In this document: positions 19,975 to 28,800 of the stretch, piece by piece
Layout of the letters: each line of letters begins with the position of its first letter
Position numbering within the stretch: the first letter of the stretch is position 1
DNA from: Prorocentrum cordatum
Lineage: Eukaryota; Sar; Dinophyceae; Prorocentrales; Prorocentraceae
NCBI GenBank assembly: GCA_963575745.1
Contig: CAUYUJ010018643.1
Coordinates: 17,501-81,500, forward strand
Direction: 5' to 3'
DNA length: 64,000 nt
Made by a program: the position numbers and the translations under genes
Notes under the pieces: generated by a model
What the model saw: the letters and a program-made list of their open reading frames with translations, nothing else
What the model was told of the DNA's origin: nothing
Database searches by the model: none

Positions 19975-20060
19975 CTTCGTCTGCGTGCTGCCCACTTCCC
20001 TAATCGAGGCAATGCCTCTGGGCATCGTCTCTGGATGGGCTGGTGGAGTTACGCGAAACG
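19975..20060 (-). repeat. 5' module of the composite repeat family, solo copy
   Basis: Reads on minus as CGTAACTCCACCAGCCCATC, then GACGATGCCCAGAGG, then GATTAGGGAAGTGGGC, followed by CTCTTGGG-type repeats. A small AAGGGTT/AACCCTT foldback lies just outside at about 20064-20082. Confidence 0.75.
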
Positions 20061-20382
20061 TCAAGGGTTATTCCAACCCTTTATCCTCCCCCTTCGGGGC
20101 GATGTGCGCACGCCTCCCCCCGCCGGAGTCATGGCACCAGAGGGCCTCAAGATGACGCCGGGCATCCGAAATCGGTCTTGACGATCGCACCAAATCCTTA
20201 TGAAACCTCGGAGGGTCCCAGCCAGACCCTCATCTTGTCCTGCCACCTCATCTTTGCCCTCCTTCATCTCCCCTGCTCGTCCTTCTCATCCTATTCCTCG
20301 TGTACCTGTCCTACTTATGATGATCCTCCCTCATACCTCCACGATGCGACATGCGATGGATGCTGTTGTTGTCTGGGCCGCC

Positions 20383-22907
20383 TCATCGCAACCCTGCAAT
20401 GTCGAACAGCGCGGCGAGGATCGAGCCCAGCGGCTCCATCGTGATGCCGTTCCCCAGGAGGTCGCCGATCTGGTTGTCGGACAGCACGCCCAAGAGTGGA
20501 CAGATGCGCTCCCAGTTGATGCCCATGCTCCTCGTGCGCTCCTGGATGCTCATCCGCCTCTGCTGGTCGATCAGCCAGTACCCCCGCTGCCCCCTTGAGC
20601 CTGTCAGTGTAGGGCTCACGTTCATCATGAAATGTGGAACGGTCGACTCGATGTCCGCGACGATGGGCACTTCACCATTCCACTTGATACCCTTGTCATG
20701 GAGGATGGTCTTGACCGTTTTGATGTTCTTCGTGTATGTCTTCGCCATGGCGGTGGGCTTGGATGGGTTCTTGCATATGATGGAGCGCAGAGGAACAGCT
20801 GGTCTCTCCTGGGGCCACGGGAACTCACTGACACCACCACGGGAAATACTGCATAACCACCCAACAATGTAAACTCGACGCCTCGTCTGTGGAATCCCGT
20901 AGTCGGCGGAGTCGAGCACGCGATAGTCCACGTAGTATAATGGCTTCCTGTCCTTGTCCATGAGGCCGCCAACGACTTCCAGTATGGTCTCCATCATCTC
21001 TGGGAAGTCCTCGACCATGGCGGCAACGTTCTCAAGGTAGAAGCATTTGGGCCTCTTGCTGGTGATGTAGCGGAGGATGGGCACCAGCAGCACGCCTCGC
21101 CCTTTTGCATCTTGGACGCCCTGACGCACGCCAGCCCTGGAAAACGGAGAGCATGGAAAGCCTGCGCCAAAGACGTCCACGTGCGGCGCCTTCTGCACGA
21201 CGTCCCGATCTGTGATGTCATCCACCACCTTCAAGGGGTCATGTATGAGGCGGCATGCGGTCCTGAGGGTGACAGTCTCAACCTCCTCCGACCCCCTCCT
21301 CAGCTGTCGCCGCCGGGACCTGGCAGAACGACATGCAAACTGACGCCGAAACCTTAACGCATTCTAGACGCTTCGCGCAACCCCACCAGCCCACCAAGAG
21401 ACGATGCCCAGACATAGGAGATGCCTCGATCGGGAAAGTGGGAGCGCTCTTAGTATACTCTGAGGCACTCGTGTGGCCGTAATTGGGGCTCTCGCGGGCC
21501 CCCCTTGCGTCTCGGGTGCATTGTTGCTGTCCCGGGGGCCTTTTGGAGCGTATCAGGTGCCTCGGGAAGCTCATTGGGGCCATTTTGGGATCTCTTGGGG
21601 GCTTCGTGGAAGCCTCTTGGGCGCCTCTTGGGGCCGCCTCTTGGGGCGCTCTTGAGGCGCCCTCGGGAGCCTTGGGAGCGCTCTTGGGGCCATCTTGGAG
21701 GACATCGATCAGACGAGAGGGGAGCTTTAATTCGTGGTGCCATTTGGGGCGTTCCCGGGCGCTCTGCGCGGCGTCTTGCGGCTCTCTTGAGCCTCTCTTG
21801 GAGCCCTCTTGGGCCGTCCTGGAGCCGCCCCGAAGCCTCGGATGGCCATCGGAAGCGAGAAGGCGAGACTGCAACAGTCACCACATTAAATGGAGCGGTT
21901 TGGACCATCGTGGTAGCCGACTTGAGGCAGCTTGGGTTATCTGGATCAGTCCTGGAGGCCACATAGGGCTCCCAGACGAAATACTATCTCCTGACTCCTC
22001 ACGAGGCGCCCCGCCCAGGTCATTGGGAGGGGTAACGGGGGGGTATACCCCCCCCCCCCCACCCCAAGGGGGAACGGGGGGTTGGAAGAAGAAGCTCCCT
22101 CTTAGACCTTCTACGCCCGGAGGGCTGGTGGGAGTCGCCGGCCCAATGACTCCTCCTCCTCCTCCTCCTCCTCCTCCTCCTTCTCCTCCTCCCCCTCCTC
22201 CTCCTCCTCCTCTTCCTCCTCCTCCTACTCCTCCTCCCCCTCCTCCTCCTCCTCCAACTCCTTCCCTTGTTCCGTCTCCTCGTAGTCGTCGTCGTCGCCT
22301 CCTCTCCTCCCTCCTCCCCCCTCCCCTCCTCCTCCTTCCTCCCCCCCTCCTCTCCCCTCCTCTCCTCCTCCTCCTGGGCGGGCCGCCTCGCTGAGGTCAC
22401 AGATGAAGGGGCATTCAAGCATGTATCTGTGACCTCCTCTCCCCCTCCTCCTCCTCCTCCTCCTCCTCCACCTCGTCCTCCTCCTCCTCCTGGTCTCCAT
22501 CCTCCCTCGCTCCCGCCTTCCACCGCTCGCGTCCTGGCCGACTGCTTCACATCTGCCACGAACTTGTGGTCCACGTGTATCCCGTGGAGCTCCATGGCCA
22601 GCGCGTCGCACCCCATCCCCGAACAGAAGCTCCGATGTGCGCGGAGCTTCTTGCCGGCAGCCATAGCGTCGCGTTCAAGTCGACGCTTCGCCCGGTCCTT
22701 CTCGAACATGATCCAGCACTGCTTGTCGGACTTGTCCGCGGGGTGCCACTCGACGTCGGCGTGCTCGTCAACGCGCGGGGGCAAGCTGAAGGTGTTGAGC
22801 ATGTCCTTGGCCTTGTCGATGGCAGTCTGTCGCGCCGAGCGCCGCTGCCTCTGCTTGCCCGCGCGGTTCTTGATCGTTGCAGGCGGGCAGTCCCAGTCCA
22901 TGTCCAT
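20383..22907 (-). CDS. C5 cytosine DNA methyltransferase, two exons
   Basis: Methylates cytosine C5 in DNA using S-adenosylmethionine. Exon 1 is 22907-22534 and exon 2 is 21262-20383; joined through GCCAG|G they give 417 aa ending at a stop. All key motifs are present: I (FCSGMGCDALAMEL, about residues 94-107), IV (GAGFPCSPFS, catalytic Cys at 162), VI (YLENV, 201-205), VIII (QTRRRVYIVG, 250-259) and X (LLGNGI, 393-398). A target-recognition stretch of usual size lies between VIII and X. The length matches compact single-domain Dcm/DNMT proteins, and no chromatin-reader domain is visible. The start chosen is the first Met of MDMDWDCPP, preceded by an AG that could accept a spliced leader. A canonical GT-AG alternative for the intron (22523-21277) is also in frame and would add a few residues. 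It is separate from the methyltransferase domain in the retrotransposon. Likely functional. Confidence 0.85.
21362..22138 (+). mobile_element. TIR-bounded composite repeat, copy 2
   Basis: The left end GACGCTTCGCGCAACCCCAC then CAGCCCACC is answered at the right by CTACGCCCGGAGGGCTGGTG then GGAGTCGCC. The body is CTCTTGGGGC minisatellite; the 3' module CGCCCAGGTC, G-run/C-run and CTTCTACGCCC is present. It lies wholly inside the methyltransferase intron, antisense to the gene. Confidence 0.55.
22146..22374 (+). repeat. (CTC)n array
   Basis: CTC triplets with one (GTC)n island, in the methyltransferase intron. A further CTC tract lies at 22440-22500. Confidence 0.9.
22375..22435 (-). repeat. 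60-bp GGTCACAGAT hairpin element, copy 2
   Basis: Arms at 22395-22404 and 22425-22434 with a 20-nt spacer, flanked by (CTC)n. Located in the methyltransferase intron. Confidence 0.85.
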
Positions 22908-23156
22908 CCTCTGGGCGATGAAAATTACAGACCCCTCAGGACGTTCCCTCACAGCTCGGGCCAGGAACTGCGCATGAGGGTGGCCAGTCAGGGGATGGCC
23001 TTCTGACCCCCCCCGCGCCTGTCCACCTGCACGCGCAGTTCTTGGCTCGAGCTCTGAGGGGCCACCCGAAGTGGGCCATGGACCAAACAGCGAGGAGGGG
23101 TAAATGCCAGTGCTGTCTGATTGCTGCGCCAGAGCGGGTGGCGCTCTTTGGGTCGC

Positions 23157-23216
23157 AGAGCGGGCCGCCTCGCTGAGGTCACAGATGAGGGGCGCCCAGG
23201 CAGGCATCTGTGACCT
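23157..23216 (-). repeat. 60-bp GGTCACAGAT hairpin element, copy 3
   Basis: Arms at 23177-23186 and 23206-23215 with a 19-nt spacer. A (CTC)n tract follows to about 23285. Upstream of the methyltransferase start codon. Confidence 0.85.
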
Positions 23217-23289
23217 CCTCTCCCCCTCCTCCTCCTCCTCCTCCTCCTCCTCCTCCTCCTCCTCCCCCTCCTCCTCTCCTCCACGGCCT

Positions 23290-24126
23290 CCGCCATTTTT
23301 CGTCTTCGTCATCCCCTTGGTATTTCAATAGTGGGGTCCTGAGGGATGGGGTCCTAACAGCGAGGTGCCTCAAACAATGTAAATCCACCCTTGGATCTCT
23401 TCCCACTCTTAGGACCCCATCACTCAGGGCCCCATCTTTGAACTACCGATCCTCACCCCTATCTTCTTCTCGATCCTAGCCTTTATCGTTCCCCGCCGGC
23501 GAGGCCCTGTCGCCCGCGGCGGCCCCTCCGGCCGCGGCCACAGGGACGGCGTCGACCCGCCGCGGCGAGGCAGATCCCCCCCGCACCCTCGCTCGGTCGA
23601 CTCGAGCCGCGTCGCCAGCAGCAGGAGGAGCCCAGCAGGAGAGGCATCAGGAACGGGGCTCAGACGAGTGAGTGGAGGATCACGCCGTGGGAGGAACAGG
23701 GGCCAGCCATGCGATGATGATTTGCATCCGCTGCTCGCTGCTCGGCGTGAACACGCCGTGTTTCGTTAGTTGTCCTACTACGTTGCTCAGAAAACTGAGC
23801 TGCTGGATGCTGCGAGGGCGCGTGCTCTGCCACGCGCCGGCCACGCTTGCTGGCCAGGGCCTTCGCAGAGCCCTACATATGCACAAGCGCCCCTCGCTGC
23901 GATCGCAGCCTGAACTTAACTTAACCGAGGAGCTGCCGGTTGATTGCCCCCGCCCGCCCTATCTTCTGAAATTCTCTGCCGCGCCCCAGCGCTAAGCACT
24001 GCGATCATCCCCCCTGTCCTCGGCAATCAAGAGCGGCCACGCCAACCACATGCGCGCCGCGCACCTCGGCTAAAAAGAAGGAAGGCCTCGGCGGGCCTTC
24101 CTGACTGACACCCGAGCTGTCATGCC
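23290..24126. other. Intergenic stretch without a recognised gene
   Basis: A GGGTCCTGAGGGATGGGGTC-type duplication is visible near 23334-23430. A minus-strand open frame around 23886-23680 looks moderately protein-like (QLSFLSNVVGQLTKHG) but has no supporting exon structure. It most likely contains the 3' untranslated region of the gene ending at 24127. Confidence 0.4.
24080..24101. other. Stem-loop just past the stop codon of the 24-31 kb gene
   Basis: GGAAGGCC (24080-24087) pairs with GGCCTTCC (24094-24101) around a 6-nt loop. It starts 26 bp downstream of the minus-strand stop codon. It could act in 3'-end formation or be chance; there is no U-tract, so I do not call it a terminator. Confidence 0.4.
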
Positions 24127-25709
24127 TCACTCATCATCGCCCTCCTCCCCCTCCGACTCGTTGGGGACCTCGTCGTCATCCGCCTGTGCCTTCAGCATGG
24201 CGAGGATCTCGGCCTTCGAGAGCTTCGGCGGCTGCCCTCCGCGGCCGCGGCCGCCGCGGCCGCGGCCTCGGCCGCGCCCGCCGCCGCCGCCCGCGCCGGC
24301 AGGGTCGCCGCCGCCCGGGCCGTCGCCCTCGCCGGCCTCGCCAGCCGCGCCAGCGCTGGCCGCGCCAGCCGCGCCAGCCGCGCTGGCCGCGCTGGCGCGC
24401 TTGCGCCCGCGGCGCTGCGCCGCCGGCTCCTCCTCGTAGGTGCCGTTCATCTTGCTGACGGTGCTGGCGAAGCTTGCCTGGTACCGCGGGCTGTCCGTCG
24501 TCTGGAACTGGACGAACAGGTTGTCAAGCAGGCGCTTCTTCAGCAGCTCCTGAAGCTGAGCTGATAGCTATGAGGATGGGGGGATGCGGGTGGGACGGAG
24601 GAGAACAAGTGGAGGGTGGGGGTGGGTGGGGGAACCCGCCAGCCCGTCGTCCATCTGCTGCTGGGCCCCTTTTCGGGGAAGGGCTTGCCCCGCCCTGGGC
24701 CTGCGCGGGGGGCAGGGTTGGGCCGTCCAATGTGGCCCCAAGAGCGCCTCGGACAACGCAAGATGAGCTCCACGATGGATCAATAGACCCCAAGATACAT
24801 GAATATGGCCCCAAGAGGCCCCAGGACCGCCAGAAGATGGCCCCAAGCGGTCAAATAGCTCCCCAAGGAGGCCCCGAGGAGGCCAACATCCTTCCAAAGC
24901 CTAACGCAAATCAATGCTATGTGCTTTCTCGCCTTTTCGCTTCCGACGACTTCCCGAGGCCCCAAGGTGGCTCTAAGGAAGCCCGAGAGGGCCCCGCCAG
25001 GGGCCCAGGATAGCCCCTACGCGGTCCCAAGAGCGCCCAAGAGCGCCACAAGAAATGTCGAGGCTAGGACCCGTCCGTTTTTGATCGACGCCCTCCAATG
25101 TGACCCAAAGAGCGCTCCCAAGGCACCCGCGGGCGCCCCAAGAGGGCCCCAAGAGGCTCCCAAGATGCCCCCATGAAGCGTCAAGGGGACCCCCGAAGCA
25201 TCCCAAATGCACCCCAGACTTTCCCAGAAGCCCCTCAAAAAGCTCACAGGAGAAGTCCGAGGGTGCTCCTCCTCCTCCTCCTCCTCCTCCTCCTCCTCCT
25301 CCTCCTCCTCCCCCTCCCCCTGGGGCCCGCGGTCCGGGCTGTCCAAACCTGAGCGGCGTAGCGGGTGACGCGCGTGTGTCGCCCGTCGCGGCGTAGAGGT
25401 CCTCCTCCTACTCTTTCTACTCCTCCTACTTCTCCTCCTCCTCCTCCTCCCCCTCCTCCTCCTCCTCCTGGTCCTCCTCCTCCTCCTCCTCCTCCTCCTC
25501 CTCCTCCTTTTCCTTATCCCCCCTCCCCCTCCTCTCCCTCCCTGCGTCGGACGGCTTCCGGCGCCCTTCGCATGTTCGGCATGCCCCCCATTTCCCTGAT
25601 CACCTCAGCCCCCCTGGGCACCATTTCTGGACGGGCTGGCGGGATGCGCGATGCGTCAACAACTGGGAGTTGGAGGAGGACGAGGAGTGAGACGAGGAGG
25701 AGGAGGAGT

Positions 25710-25740
<31 letters not shown>

Positions 25741-25835
25741 GGAGGAGGGGGGGGGGTGAGGAAGAGGAGGGGATGTGGAGGAGGAGGAGGAGGAGGAGGA
25801 GGAGGAGGAGGAGGAGGAGGGGGGGAGGAGGAGGA

Positions 25836-25866
<31 letters not shown>

Positions 25867-28800
25867 ATGAGGAGGAGGAGGAGGAGGAGGAGGAGAGCCG
25901 AGGAGGATAGCGACAGGGGGGCAAGGACGACAGCGAGGGTCGGTCCTTGTGCCTGTCCGTGTAGCACACGCCCAAGTACGGCACTTTGTAAGTCAAGCAG
26001 GCCGTCGCGAACAAGACGTCGCCCGGGCTCAAGTCCAGCACGGCCTTGACGCTGAACGAGTGCAGCAGTTCTTCGTAGAACTTCATCGACTTCCCGTGGT
26101 ACGTCACGGGCTGGAGCTCAGCCTGCGCCCGCTGGCGCTTCCTGCCCTTCTCTGCCTCCTGCTCCCTGGGGTCGTCCGGCTTGACGGCCTTGTTCGAGTT
26201 CCCGCCGATGGGAACCCTGTTGTGCCCATACAAGGCGATCTTATCATCTGGGCTCAGCTTCCAAACGTCTGGAGCATCCGTGGGCGACAGCGCCACGGGC
26301 CCGATGACGTTGCCCCTGCTGGAGCCCATGAAATGCTTGCGCTTCCGATCAGGCACCTCGAAGATGCGCCCGGTGATCACGAGCCCCTTCTCGACTTGAT
26401 CCAGGGTAGTGGATCCTCGAACGCGACCGCGCCTCTTGGCAAGCGTCTCCTCCTCGGTCAGCACGTGGATCTTGTGCATGTGCTTGTTGATGGGCTTCCC
26501 CTCGTCTGTGCAAAACCCTGCGAGGAGATTGCTGTGCGTCGCGCCTTCCTTCTTCGCGTCCAAGAGCACGTAGCAGTCGGCGTCGTTCACCGAGAGGGCC
26601 TCATCGTCATCGCATCGAGCCACCAACGCAGCCCTGATCATTTTCTTGCACTGCGGCTTGCGGGACGGGGCGGTGTTCAGCCATGGCTCTGTGATGGTCT
26701 CCCCACTCAGCGACACGTCGTAGTGGATGAGGACATAATTCAAGCCGTCCCTCTCCCCGATGCTGAACTTACCCACCGACGACTCCTTGATCATCTCCGT
26801 CAACTGAGCCTCCGACTCGGGCTCCACAATGAGCTGCACGATCTCCTGATAGCAGTCCTCGCCGAACTGCTGCCACTTGCTGACCTCGTCGGCGTGCTCC
26901 GTGTCCTGCTGGGTAGGACGGGCGACGACTGCGAGGAGGTGGGGGAGGAAGGTGATGAGGACAGAGGAGGTTGAGGAGGGTTCAAAGATACAGGAGAGAC
27001 GACACGATACCCCCCTCGACGCCAGCCCGCGCGACCCGAGGCTGCCGCGGCGGCGGGCGCTGGGCCCTGGGCGCAGCCCAGGGGCGAGGGGGGCTCGCCG
27101 TCGTCCTTCTCCTCCTCCTTCTCCTCCTCATTCCTCCTTCTCCTCCTTCCTCCTCCTCCTCCGTCATCCTCCACCACCTCCTCGTCGTCGTCCTCGTTTT
27201 CCTCCTCCTTGTTTTCTTCCTCCTCCTCCTCCTCCTCCTCCTCCTCCTCCCCCTCATCCTCCCTCCCTCCTTCCACTCTCTCCTCTCACCTCCTTCTCCT
27301 TCCTCCTTTCTCCTCCTCCTCTCCTCTCCTCCTCCTCCTCCCCCCCCTCCTCCGCCTCCTTCCTCCTCCTAATTCGCCTGCTACCTGCTCCTCCTTCTCC
27401 TCCTCCCCCTAGCCTCATCATCTCCTCCTGCTTCTCCTCCTCTCCTTCTCCGCCTCCTCCCCCTCCTCCTCCTCCTCCTCCCCCTCCTCCTTGTTTTCGT
27501 TAGCAGGGTCCTTCGACTTCAGCACGATGTCGTCCAGCGTGCCCGTCGCCTCGACGTCGCCGACCCCCGCGGCGTCGTCGCCGCCGCCGCCGGCGCTCGG
27601 CGGCTGGATCCCCAGCTCGTTCTGCCTCTCCTTCTTGACGTCGTCGAGCAGCTCCTTGAACGGCGTCGCGTCGATGATACCCTTGACATCCTTCCCAGAC
27701 TTCAACGCCGCCTTCACGGCCCAGTCGTGCTTGATAGAGAAGACGGTGTCGATGACCAACCTCATCAACATCTGCCCGGACGCCGGCAGCAAGCCCACCC
27801 ACGAGCGATCCACCGGGGCGCTCGGGTATCCCAGGGACTCCCTCGCCTTCTCGTGGCTCGTCATCATCTCGCGCAGCGCCTGCGCAGTCTGGGGGTCGAT
27901 CGAGGCCGACATGCACAAGTCGTTCACAACGAACCTGATGATGTCCAGCTTGGCCAGCAGCAAATGGACGAGGCCCTTGCCGCCCATGCCCTTCCCCGTT
28001 AAATTTTTCACAGAGAACTCCCCGGGCTCCGCCAACTGGCAGAAGATCAGGTCCGCGAGCCCCCCGAGAACCCAGTTGATCCTCGGCCCCCCGTCCTTGT
28101 CACCCGTGGCCCTGATGATGTCCTCCATCTTCGTCGGGCTGTCGAAGGGCGACTTCTTCGCGCCCGGGTAGTCCTCCAGCTTGAGGATGACGCGCTGGGC
28201 GAGTGGGAACTTCAAGAGGTTATCCCAGATGAACACCGCGCTCTGGATGTACTCCATCGTCACCTTGTCGGAGTTGTCCTTCTGATCGATGGTCTTCCAG
28301 AACTCATGGACTGCCTGATGGGGGCCATCATTAGTCGTCGTCCGGTCCGTCCTTCTCTGCCCTCCCCCTCCTCGTCATCCTGCTGTTTCTGCTTATCCAT
28401 ATCCCTCTTCTCCTCCTTCTCCTCCTCCTCCTCATTCTTCCTATCCCGCCTCCTCCGCCTCCTCTTCCTCTTCCTCTTCCTCCTCATCCCCTTCTTCCTC
28501 CTCCTCCTCCTCCTCTCCCCCTCTCCTCCACATACCTCACTTCCACCTCCTCTCCTCCCTCTCCTCCTCCTCCCCCTCCTCCTCCTCCTCATCTCCTCCT
28601 CCTCTCCTCCTCCACCCCTCTTTCCTCTTCTCTCCTCCTCCTCCTCTCCCTCCTTCTCCTACCCCTCTCCTCACTCCTCCGACCCCCCTTGTTCCTAGTC
28701 TCCTCCTCCTCCTCTCTCCCCTACTCTCCTCTCCTCCTCCTCCTCCTCATTCTCTCTTCATCATCATCACATCATCCACATTCATCATCATCATCATCAT

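Larger units (their letters stand above)
21263..22533 (-). other. Intron of the C5 methyltransferase gene
   Basis: 1271 bp, read as GCCAG|GACGCG...CCCTCAG|GACCGC, so AGGAC is found at both junctions. It contains composite repeat copy 2 in the opposite orientation, (CTC)n arrays and one 60-bp hairpin element. The GT-AG alternative has ends 22523 and 21277. Confidence 0.65.

Noticed and set aside
23680-23886. Small minus-strand protein-like frame (QLSFLSNVVGQLTKHG)
   Set aside because: Short, no matching neighbour exon or motif; more likely 3' untranslated or intergenic DNA, though not excluded.
24080-24101. Rho-independent terminator
   Set aside because: A stem-loop is present but there is no U-tract, and the context is a eukaryotic gene.
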